From: Caulobacteraceae bacterium | GTDB taxonomy: Bacteria; Pseudomonadota; Alphaproteobacteria; Caulobacterales; Caulobacteraceae | Length of the DNA stretch: 40,818 nucleotides | Assembly: GCA_947474775.1 (NCBI GenBank) | Contig: CANJKG010000002.1 | Coordinates: forward strand, 1-40,818 | Direction of reading: 5' to 3' | In this document: positions 35,075 through 40,818 of the stretch, piece by piece | How the letters are laid out: every line of letters begins with the position of its first letter | How positions within the stretch are numbered: position 1 is the first letter of the stretch | Notes under the pieces: model-generated | Told to the model about the DNA's origin: nothing | Database searches by the model: none | What the model saw: the letters and a program-made list of their open reading frames with translations, nothing else | Translations under genes and position numbers: made by a program

Positions 35075-35598
35075 ACCGTCCGTACAACGTCCTCTTCGTT
35101 TGCACTGGGAACTCCGCCCGCTCGATCCTGGCGGAATCCATCCTGAACCGGGTCGGAGCGGGGAAGTTCGTCGCCTGGTCGGCCGGCTCCATGCCCGCGG
35201 GGCAAGTCAATCCTCTCGCCCTCGCCCTGCTGCGGAAGCTGAATTATCGGGTCGATCACCTCCGTTCCAAGCCCTGGGACGAATTCTCGCGGACCTCCAA
35301 TCCCGAGGCCCCGGAGTTGGATTTCGTGTTCACCGTCTGCGACAACGCCGCCGGCGAGGTCTGCCCCATCTGGCCGGGCCAGCCGATGAGCGCCCACTGG
35401 GGTCTGCCCGACCCGGCCGCGGTGAAGGGCACGGAGGCCGAGCAGGCGCTGGCCTTCGGCGACGCCTACCGGATGCTCTACAACCGCATCGAGATCCTGG
35501 TGAACCTGCCGGTGAGCTCGCTGGACCGCCTGACGCTGCAGAAGCGCCTGGACGAGATCGGCAAGGCCACCGGCAAGCCCGAGCCTGCAGGCCGGTGA
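35071..35598 (+). CDS. arsC: Arsenate reductase ArsC (low-MW PTP fold)
   Basis: This 175-aa enzyme reduces As(V) to As(III). The phosphatase-like loop is FVCTGNSARS (CX5R) with nucleophile C11; C90 and C98 in TVCDNAAGEVCPIWPG correspond to the relay cysteines of the thioredoxin- or mycothiol-linked class. Asp in WGLPDPAAV is the family's general acid. It overlaps arsR upstream and aqpS downstream by 4 nt each. It is unrelated to the glutaredoxin-linked ArsC fold. Confidence 0.94.
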   Translation: MNRPYNVLFVCTGNSARSILAESILNRVGAGKFVAWSAGSMPAGQVNPLALALLRKLNYRVDHLRSKPWDEFSRTSNPEAPELDFVFTVCDNAAGEVCPIWPGQPMSAHWGLPDPAAVKGTEAEQALAFGDAYRMLYNRIEILVNLPVSSLDRLTLQKRLDEIGKATGKPEPAGR

Positions 35599-36269
35599 GC
35601 GACGCAGGCCTGGAGCCGCCGCTCTCGGACTTCGACCCGATCCGTCGCCTGACCGCCGAGACCCTGGGCACGGCCCTGCTGCTCGCCGTGGTGGTCGGCT
35701 CCGGGATCATGGGCGAGCGGCTGTCCGGCGGCAACGACGCCATCGCCCTGATGGCCAACGCCTTGGCAACCGGCGCCGGCCTGGTCGTGCTGATCACCGT
35801 GTTTGGCCCGATCTCCGGGGCCCACTTCAATCCGGCGGTCAGCCTGGTGTTCGCGCTGCGGCGGGAGATCTCCTGGCCGCTCGCCGCAGCCTACTCGGCT
35901 GTGCAGACCATCGGCGGCGTGATCGGCGTGTGGACAACCCACCTGATATTCTCCGAACCGGTGTTCCAGGTCTCGACGAAGATGCGCGAAGGCCCCGCCC
36001 TGGTGTTCTCCGAGGGCGTGGCGACCATCCTGGGGACGCTGCGCTTCCGTCCGCAGTTCACCCCGGTGGCGGTGGGCCTCTACATCACCAGCGCCTACTG
36101 GTTCACGGCCTCCACCTCGTTCGCCAACCCGGCCGTCACCATCGCCCGCAGCCTCTCCGACACCTTCGCGGGCATCGCCCCGTCCTGCGCGCCGATGTTC
36201 ATCGCCGCCCAGTTCGCGGGGGCATTGTTGGCGGTCGTGGTCTTCCGCTGGCTACTGAAGGCGCGCTGA
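35595..36269 (+). CDS. aqpS: Aquaglyceroporin-like arsenite channel AqpS
   Basis: This 224-aa MIP channel has six hydrophobic helices and both half-helix motifs: SGAHFNPAVSLVF and SFANPAVTIARS. After the second NPA the usual arginine of the selectivity filter is replaced by valine, as I recall for AqpS of Sinorhizobium meliloti. The start is GTG overlapping the arsC stop (GTGA). Placed in an ars operon without ArsB or ACR3, it likely lets As(OH)3 made by ArsC diffuse out down its gradient. It converges on the fusion glycosyltransferase gene with a 30-nt gap. Confidence 0.92.
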   Translation: MSDAGLEPPLSDFDPIRRLTAETLGTALLLAVVVGSGIMGERLSGGNDAIALMANALATGAGLVVLITVFGPISGAHFNPAVSLVFALRREISWPLAAAYSAVQTIGGVIGVWTTHLIFSEPVFQVSTKMREGPALVFSEGVATILGTLRFRPQFTPVAVGLYITSAYWFTASTSFANPAVTIARSLSDTFAGIAPSCAPMFIAAQFAGALLAVVVFRWLLKAR

Positions 36270-36299
36270 CGCTTCCGCACTCCCAAGAGACGGGTGGAA

Positions 36300-37712
36300 C
36301 TAAGCCGCGCTCGGGCTGCGCCGCAGCACCCGCGCCAGGCGTCGCAGGCGCCGCCAGAAGCGCGTTTTCTCCGGCTCGGGATAGGGCTGCAGGTTGCGCA
36401 CGAAGTCCTCGGCGCAGGCGCGCCAGGAGAACTTCTCCGCGAAGGCCCGCACCGCCCTGCGGTCCAGGTTCAGCGCCTCCAGGCAGGCCTCGCGCAGGCC
36501 CTCGGTGGCGCTGCCGGCCAGCACGCCCGCGCCGGAGCCCGGGATGATGTCGATGGGGCCGGGCGCCGGATAGGCGGCCACCGGCGTGCCCGCGGCCATG
36601 GCCTCCAGGATCACCAGGCCGAAGGTGTCGGTGAGCGAGGGGAAGACGAAGACATCGGCGCAGGCGTAGGCCGCCGACAGCTCGGCGCCCAATTTGGGGC
36701 CCGTGAAGACGGCGTTGGGATACCGCTCCTCAAGCTCCTCCTTCTGGGGGCCTGGCCCCACGATGACCTTGGTGCCCGGCAGGTCGATGGCCAGGAACGC
36801 CTCGATGTTCTTCTCCACCGCCACCCGGCCCACATAGAGGAAGATGGGCTTCGGCAGGTCAGCGAAGACATCGGGCTCGGATTCCATCCGTGGACGGAAG
36901 ATATCGGTGTCCACGCCCCGCGACCAGGCGGAGATGTTGCGGAACCCGTGCTCCTGCAGCTCGTCGCGCATGGTGGGGGTGGCCACCATCAGGCGCCCCG
37001 AGGGCTTGTGGAACCACTTCATATAGGCGTAGCCGGCGGCCAGCGGCAAAGGCAGCCGGGCCGAAACGTACTCCGGGAAACGGGTATGGTAGCTGGTGGT
37101 GAACGGCAGCTTCCATTCCACGCAGATGCGCCTGGCCGCCAGGCCGATAGGGCCTTCGGTGGCGATGTGGATGGCCTCCGGCTCGAAGGCCTTGAAGCAC
37201 TCCTGCACCGGCTCGTAGACCCCGATCGCCACCTTGATCTCCGGATAGGTGGGCAGCGGGAAGGTCTTGAACTGGTCGGGGCTGATCACCTCCACCAGAT
37301 GGCCCATGCCCTTAAGCTCGGCGACCACCCGGGTGAGCGTGCGCACCACCCCGTTGACCTGCGGCTCCCAGGCGTCTGTGGCCAGCAGGATTCGCATCGG
37401 CCGGCGGGTGTCGCGCGGGGCGATGATCGCCTCGCGCAGGCGGGTGGAGGAGCGCGGCGGGCGCGGCTTGATGTCCGGCGACACCACCTGACTCTGCAGC
37501 CAGGCCCAGAAGGCCCCGAGCAGCGCCTCCTTGGTGGGGAAGTGGCGATAGACGGTGCGTTCGCCGACCCCCACGTCCTTGGCCACCTCGCCGAAATTGA
37601 GGTCCTCGAGGGCGCCGCTCTCCAGCTGGCGGCCCACCGCGCGCAGGATCTGCTCGCGGGTCTCCTCCCGTTGCCGGTCGCGAAGGCCGGGCGTGTGGCT
37701 CGGGGATTTCAT
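36300..37712 (-). CDS. TetR-type HTH fused to GT4 glycosyltransferase
   Basis: This 470-aa uninterrupted ORF is built of two parts. Residues about 10-77 are a TetR DNA-binding domain (REETREQILRAVGRQL, then VAKDVGVGERTVYRHFPTKEALLGAFWAWL). No TetR ligand-binding domain follows; instead a Pro/Arg-rich linker (78-105) leads to M106, the normal N-terminus of a GT4 enzyme (MRILLATDAWEPQVNGVVRTL). The GT part carries YVGRVAVEKNIEAFLA and SLTDTFGLVILEAMAAGTP (the E/D-x7-E motif). ATG 37397 (M106) lacks a Shine-Dalgarno, so the fusion is the simplest reading, although independent GT translation is possible. It follows the LpxH-like phosphoesterase by 49 nt on the same strand. Confidence 0.82.
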   Translation of the reverse strand: MKSPSHTPGLRDRQREETREQILRAVGRQLESGALEDLNFGEVAKDVGVGERTVYRHFPTKEALLGAFWAWLQSQVVSPDIKPRPPRSSTRLREAIIAPRDTRRPMRILLATDAWEPQVNGVVRTLTRVVAELKGMGHLVEVISPDQFKTFPLPTYPEIKVAIGVYEPVQECFKAFEPEAIHIATEGPIGLAARRICVEWKLPFTTSYHTRFPEYVSARLPLPLAAGYAYMKWFHKPSGRLMVATPTMRDELQEHGFRNISAWSRGVDTDIFRPRMESEPDVFADLPKPIFLYVGRVAVEKNIEAFLAIDLPGTKVIVGPGPQKEELEERYPNAVFTGPKLGAELSAAYACADVFVFPSLTDTFGLVILEAMAAGTPVAAYPAPGPIDIIPGSGAGVLAGSATEGLREACLEALNLDRRAVRAFAEKFSWRACAEDFVRNLQPYPEPEKTRFWRRLRRLARVLRRSPSAA

Positions 37713-37728
37713 GACAGGGGCACTGTCA
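37712..37728. promoter_or_regulatory. TetR-type operator palindrome TGACAG-N5-CTGTCA
   Basis: TGACAG (37712-37717), five bases, then CTGTCA (37723-37728) is a perfect inverted repeat whose left arm touches the start codon of the TetR-GT fusion gene. A further TGTCA lies at 37744-37748. Dyads of this shape are typical TetR-family operators, so the fused HTH may bind its own promoter. It also lies between this gene and the upstream phosphoesterase stop. Confidence 0.6.
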
Positions 37729-37761
37729 CGGGTTCGGCGGGAGTGTCAATGCGCGGCGGGC

Positions 37762-38580
37762 TCAGGCGGCGAGCGGCTCGGGGTCGGCAAGGCTTTCGCG
37801 GGCCGGGGCGCGGTCGATCACCGACCAGGACCGCAGGCGGGCCCATTCGAGGATCTCAAGCCGTCCGCAGGGATGCTCCACGAGCGCGGTGCAGCTCTCA
37901 ACCCAGTCGCCGTCGTTGACGTAGAGGATGTCGCCGATCTGGCGTATCTCGGCCTTGTGGATGTGGCCGCAGATCACCCCGTCCACGCCGCGGCGCCGGG
38001 CCTCGTCGGCCACCGCGTGCTCGAAGTTTTCGATGAACTGCAGGGCGTTCTTGACCCGCGTCTTCAGGAAGGCCGAGAGGCTCCAGTAGCCGAAGCCCAG
38101 CCGCCGGCGGACCCGGTTCATCAGGGTGTTGGCGGACAGCAGGGCCCGGTAGGCGACGTCGCCCAGGAGCGCCAGCCAGCGGGCATGTTGCACCACCCCG
38201 TCGAACTCGTCGCCATGGGTCACCAGGAAGCGCCGACCGTCCGCCGTCTCGTGGACGGCGTCGCGCGCCACCACCACCCCGCCGAAATGGACGCCACAGA
38301 AATCGCGCACCCGTCCATCGTGATTTCCCGGGATATAGGTCACCGACACGCCCTTGCGGGCCAGGCGCAGGATCTTCTGGACCACGTCGTTGTGCGCCTG
38401 AGGCCAGAACCAGCCGCTCTTCATCTTCCAGCCGTCGACGATGTCGCCCACCAGGTACAGCGACTCGCAGTCGATCTCGCGGATGAAGTCCAAGAGCAGC
38501 TCGGCCTGGCATCCCCGCGTGCCCAGGTGCACGTCGGAGATGAACACGCTGCGGAAGCGTCGCGGTCCCGTATCGCCCAC
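37762..38580 (-). CDS. UDP-2,3-diacylglucosamine diphosphatase-like metallophosphoesterase
   Basis: This 272-aa calcineurin-like phosphoesterase has motifs in order: FISDVHLG, LVGDIVDGW, IPGNHDGRV, VTHGDEFD and ICGHIHKAEI. These supply the two-metal site. The long helical insertion (HARWLALLGDVAYRALL...TRVKNALQFIENFEHAV) is seen in LpxH-type relatives acting on lipid A precursors. The start is GTG 38580 with GGGGG 5-6 nt upstream; the track's ATG 38871 runs over the TetR gene. It is upstream of the GT4 fusion on the same strand; a phosphoesterase-GT4 pairing occurs in related bacteria. Substrate remains inferred. Confidence 0.86.
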   Translation of the reverse strand: MGDTGPRRFRSVFISDVHLGTRGCQAELLLDFIREIDCESLYLVGDIVDGWKMKSGWFWPQAHNDVVQKILRLARKGVSVTYIPGNHDGRVRDFCGVHFGGVVVARDAVHETADGRRFLVTHGDEFDGVVQHARWLALLGDVAYRALLSANTLMNRVRRRLGFGYWSLSAFLKTRVKNALQFIENFEHAVADEARRRGVDGVICGHIHKAEIRQIGDILYVNDGDWVESCTALVEHPCGRLEILEWARLRSWSVIDRAPARESLADPEPLAA

Positions 38581-38633
38581 TTCAGCCCCCAACGACCTCG
38601 GTCCTGCCCATGCGCTAGGCTGATTGCATGTCG

Positions 38634-38645
38634 GTTTCGTGAAAC
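38634..38645. promoter_or_regulatory. Palindrome GTTTC-GT-GAAAC between divergent genes
   Basis: A perfect 12-bp inverted repeat lies in the 152-nt gap between the phosphoesterase (leftward) and tetR (rightward), about 54 bp and 88 bp from their starts. A TetR-type operator is plausible by position. Its small size leaves it a weak call. Confidence 0.35.
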
Positions 38646-38732
38646 AGCGTTCGCGGCTGGCGCTTGGACCTGCACGGCTGCTAGGCGGTGGCCAGTAGTC
38701 AGGCCTAAGGGGGCCGCCCTGATTTGATTTCC

Positions 38733-39368
38733 ATGGACGCCCACGCCCACCCGGCCAAGGCGACGCCCAAGTCGCTGCGTACCCGCGCCCGCATCCTGGA
38801 CGCCGCCATGCGGCTGTTTGCCGAGGTGGGCTACCACGCCGCCACCAACGGGCTGATCTCGGACCATGCAAAGCTCACCCGCGGGGCGATGCTCTACCAT
38901 TTCGCCACCCGCGAGGAGCTGGTGAGGGCGGCCGTCGAGCACATCGAGCGCGCCCGCGCGCGCCTTTTCGAGCAAGCGGCCGCCAAGCCGCCGGCGCCGG
39001 GCGTGGACGCCGCCGAACACGCCATCGACGCCTACTGGCTGCTGCTGCACGAGCCGCCCTTCGTGGCCTTCGCCGAGCTGGAGGCGGCGGCGCGCACCGA
39101 TCCGATGCTGCGCGGGCAGTTGGCGGCGGCCCAGAGCGCCTTCGACCACGCCCAGGTGGGCGGCCGCTTCGGCGCCCTGGCGAAGGCCGGAGACGATCCC
39201 CGCTTCCAGGCTAGCCGCGACTTGGGCCGCTTCCTGCTGGAGGGCCTGGCCAAGGGCGCCATGACCTATGACGAGCAGCGCCGCCGCGAGCGCCTGCTGG
39301 CGGTGGTCAAGCGGGCGGTCCGCATGCTCAATCGCAAGGGCGACGTCCACGACCTGTGGGACGACTGA
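38733..39368 (+). CDS. TetR/AcrR family transcriptional regulator
   Basis: This 211-aa regulator has the N-terminal HTH TRARILDAAMRLFAEVGYHAATNGLIS followed by LTRGAMLYHFATREELVRAA, and a full ligand-binding helical domain after residue 75. It is divergent from the metallophosphoesterase gene. ATG 38733 lacks a close ribosome site; a TTG at 38724 with AAGGGGG 11 nt upstream is an alternative start adding three residues. Unlike the fused HTH at 37.5 kb, this TetR is complete. Targets are unknown. Confidence 0.88.
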   Translation: MDAHAHPAKATPKSLRTRARILDAAMRLFAEVGYHAATNGLISDHAKLTRGAMLYHFATREELVRAAVEHIERARARLFEQAAAKPPAPGVDAAEHAIDAYWLLLHEPPFVAFAELEAAARTDPMLRGQLAAAQSAFDHAQVGGRFGALAKAGDDPRFQASRDLGRFLLEGLAKGAMTYDEQRRRERLLAVVKRAVRMLNRKGDVHDLWDD

Positions 39369-39374
39369 CGTCTC

Positions 39375-39416
39375 TAGAGCCTGATCGGTTCGAATCGAAC
39401 CGTGAATCAGGCTCTA
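39375..39416. repeat. RIME-like palindrome A
   Basis: TAGAGCCTGAT (39375-39385) and ATCAGGCTCTA (39406-39416) are perfect 11-bp arms; GGTTCG-AAT-CGAACC forms an inner stem. The TAGAGC...GCTCTA ends resemble RIME-type dispersed palindromes of alphaproteobacteria. It lies 7 nt after the tetR stop and begins a two-hairpin unit with palindrome B. It may act as a bidirectional terminator between convergent genes. Confidence 0.72.
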
Positions 39417-39431
39417 CACTTTTGATTTAGA

Positions 39432-39474
39432 GCAGGATTCACGGCTCGGATGATTCCATCTGAACCGATCCTGC
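39432..39474. repeat. RIME-like palindrome B
   Basis: GCAGGAT (39432-39438) and ATCCTGC (39468-39474) are complementary arms. GATG-attc-CATC makes an inner hairpin. It begins 15 nt after palindrome A and ends 1 nt before the stop of the CDF gene. The pair (A+B) fills the whole 107-nt gap between convergent tetR and the CDF gene. Confidence 0.65.
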
Positions 39475-39475
39475 A

Positions 39476-40417
39476 CTAGTGAACGTGGCCGTGGTGATGG
39501 GTGGCGCCGGACTCGCGAACCTCCACCGTCACATGCGACAGGCCATCGAGGCCGTCCAGCCGGGCGCGGTAGGCGTCTGGTGACAGCGGGTGGTCGGCGG
39601 CGATCACCACCACCGCGGCATGGTGACCCGGGCCCAGGCGCCAGAGGTGCAGGTCGACGATGGTCTCGCCCTCGGCCTGCAGGCGGGAGCGGACCTCGGC
39701 GGTGAGCTCCGGACTCGGATTGATGTCCAGCAAGGGCGCGGCGGCGCGGCGCACCAGCTTGACCGCGAACTGGGCCACCAGCGCCGCGCCCACCAGGCCG
39801 GCGACCGGGTCGGTCCAGGCCCAGCCCAGATAGGCCCCCGCCGCCAGCCCGGCGATGGCCAGGGCCGAGACCGCGGCGTCGGCGGAGAGATGCAGGTGGG
39901 CGGCCGACAGGTTCAGGTCCCCGTCGCGGTCCGAAGGCGTGTCCGACGCCGGCCGCAGCAGCGCCATGCAGATCAGGTTCACCGCCAGGCCGCCGGCCGC
40001 CAGCGGCAGGGCCGAGGCGTAGGCCACCGCCTGGGGGGCGAACACCCGGTGTGCGGCCTCCACCGCGATCAGCACCGCCGTCATACCCATCACCATGGCG
40101 TTGGCGAAGCCGGCCAGGTAGCCGACCTTGCCGGCGCCCCAGCTGAAGCGCGGGTTGCGGGCGTGGCGGCGGGCGAGCCGATAGGCGGCGGCGGCCGTCA
40201 GCAACGCGGCTACGTGCGCGGCCATGTGCAGGCCGCTGGCGGTCAGCGCCATCGACCGGAACGCCAGGCCGCCCGACACCAGGGCGACCAGGGTGACGGC
40301 GCAGATCGCGGCCACGATCCAGGTCCGCCGCTCGTTGCGGCGATGGTCGGCGCCCAGATAGGTCTGGTCGCCCTGGAAGGCGTCGAGCGAGCGCGGGATG
40401 GGGTCGGTGGCGGCCAT
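39476..40417 (-). CDS. Cation diffusion facilitator (DmeF/CzcD-like) metal exporter
   Basis: This 313-aa transporter has about six membrane helices and a cytoplasmic C-terminal domain. Metal-site patterns are SGLHMAAHVAALL (HX3H) in helix 2 and HLHLSADAAVS (HX3D) in helix 5, similar to DmeF-type Co/Ni/Zn exporters. The N-terminus GADHRRNERRTW and FSWGAGKVGYLAGFANA are also typical. The C-terminus is histidine-rich (THHHGHVH). It is divergent from a COG0523 GTPase with a Zur-like dyad in the 77-nt gap. Metal specificity cannot be settled by reading. Confidence 0.88.
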   Translation of the reverse strand: MAATDPIPRSLDAFQGDQTYLGADHRRNERRTWIVAAICAVTLVALVSGGLAFRSMALTASGLHMAAHVAALLTAAAAYRLARRHARNPRFSWGAGKVGYLAGFANAMVMGMTAVLIAVEAAHRVFAPQAVAYASALPLAAGGLAVNLICMALLRPASDTPSDRDGDLNLSAAHLHLSADAAVSALAIAGLAAGAYLGWAWTDPVAGLVGAALVAQFAVKLVRRAAAPLLDINPSPELTAEVRSRLQAEGETIVDLHLWRLGPGHHAAVVVIAADHPLSPDAYRARLDGLDGLSHVTVEVRESGATHHHGHVH

Positions 40418-40421
40418 GAAG

Positions 40422-40436
40422 TGTTACTCTATAACG
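40422..40436. promoter_or_regulatory. Zur-box-like dyad between CDF and CobW genes
   Basis: TGTTACTCTATAACG contains GTTA/TAAC arms and resembles the alphaproteobacterial Zur motif TGTTATA-N-TATAACA at most positions. It lies 5 nt from the CDF start and about 60 nt from the COG0523 gene. Zur often represses COG0523 GTPases when zinc is sufficient. The match is imperfect and was made by eye. Confidence 0.42.
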
Positions 40437-40494
40437 ATAAGGGTCCGCAGAACGCCACTTCAGAAATCGTCCCGCGGCGACTACATGGGTCGGC

Positions 40495-40818
40495 ATGACC
40501 GAGACCACCGCCGCCACAAAGACCCCCGTCACCGTGCTCACCGGCTATCTGGGGGCGGGCAAGACCACCCTCCTGAACCGCATCCTCTCCGAGGACCACG
40601 GCAAGCGCTACGCCGTGATCGTCAATGAGTTCGGGGAGATCGGCATCGACAACGACCTGATCGTCGGCGCCGACGAGGAGGTCTTCGAGATGAACAACGG
40701 CTGCGTCTGCTGCACGGTGCGCGGCGACCTGATCCGGGTGGTCTCTGGCCTGATGAAGCGCAAGGGCGGCTTCGACGCCATCATCGTGGAGACCACGGGC
40801 CTGGCCGATCCGGGCCCG
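40495..40818 (+). CDS. CobW/COG0523 family GTPase (partial, cut by window end)
   Basis: The first 108 codons of a metallochaperone GTPase are present. Visible motifs are [17 protein letters not shown] (Walker A), [26 protein letters not shown] with the family's CxCC metal site, and [11 protein letters not shown]. The ATG at 40495 follows a short leader with the Zur-like dyad. Family members deliver zinc or cobalt to client enzymes. The C-terminal domain needed to place the subfamily is beyond the edge. The ORF track does not list this gene because it has no stop in the window. Confidence 0.92.
   Translation, partial: MTETTAATKTPVTVLTGYLGAGKTTLLNRILSEDHGKRYAVIVNEFGEIGIDNDLIVGADEEVFEMNNGCVCCTVRGDLIRVVSGLMKRKGGFDAIIVETTGLADPGP

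Noticed and set aside
39387-39400. tRNA T-loop-like GGTTCGAATC
   Set aside because: It belongs to the palindrome at 39375-39416; there is no acceptor stem, anticodon arm or CCA around it.
39476-40417. CDF transporter thought to lack a helix-2 metal ligand (Ser in place of Asp in ASGLHM)
   Set aside because: By comparison with ZitB/DmeF the ligands are the HX3H histidines, which are present; the replaced Asp is not a ligand.

Overview
The window is high-GC DNA from an alphaproteobacterium, most likely Caulobacterales (Caulobacter/Phenylobacterium-like). The grounds are strong GC third-position bias, a dapF-mtaB / ftsY-yciB block, a general-stress (EcfG-type) promoter, an ahpC-ahpD pair, a PstS/OprP-type phosphate system and RIME-like intergenic palindromes. 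Genes are tightly packed, with many 4-nt ATGA/GTGA overlaps, and the two ends cut genes. I see no tRNA, rRNA, CRISPR array, prophage or insertion sequence. Most long lines of the ORF track are antisense shadows.

Layout. 1-3078: end of an unidentified gene; marR-dienelactone hydrolase; ftsY-yciB. 3136-6273: a TRIC-type channel gene facing a dapF-mtaB-GFA operon. 6323-8507: oxyR divergent from ahpC-ahpD, with an OxyR-type operator between them. 8542-12545: murI, a Tat-exported M3 peptidase, a DUF4345-like membrane protein and ogt. 12616-13132: an EcfG-type promoter followed by two small single-TM proteins. 13129-16794: recQ and a D-aminoacylase-family amidohydrolase. 16894-21568: a C5 DNA methyltransferase, then an apparent cysK - FAD monooxygenase - vsr - alpha/beta hydrolase operon. 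21565-25011: thioesterase, membrane cytochrome b plus Tat lipoprotein molybdo-oxidoreductase, and a class A acid phosphatase. 25104-27545: polyamine pair (type III ornithine-type decarboxylase and a deoxyhypusine-synthase homologue). 27932-33839: phnCDE, Nudix hydrolase, OprP-like porin, pstS and a clear terminator. 33936-36269: arsH-arsR-arsC-aqpS. 36300-39368: metallophosphoesterase, a TetR-HTH::GT4 glycosyltransferase fusion ORF and a TetR regulator. 39476-40818: CDF metal exporter divergent from a CobW/COG0523 GTPase cut by the window end.

How the genes work together. Several self-contained circuits can be read directly. They are peroxide defence (OxyR, AhpC, AhpD); phosphorus acquisition (porin, PstS, Phn-type importer, acid phosphatase); and arsenic handling, where arsenate is reduced and arsenite probably leaves through an aquaglyceroporin rather than a pump. 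A deaminated-methylcytosine system (C5 methyltransferase plus Vsr) and polyamine synthesis through a DHS-like enzyme complete the list.

The most unusual item is the in-frame fusion of a TetR DNA-binding domain, without a ligand-binding domain, to a complete GT4 glycosyltransferase. It is preceded by a perfect TGACAG-N5-CTGTCA palindrome. Other points worth a second look are a probable CTG start codon on the FAD monooxygenase, an inverted pair of DnaA-box-like 9-mers upstream of the decarboxylase, and a GGAAC-N16-CGTT promoter before two unknown membrane peptides.
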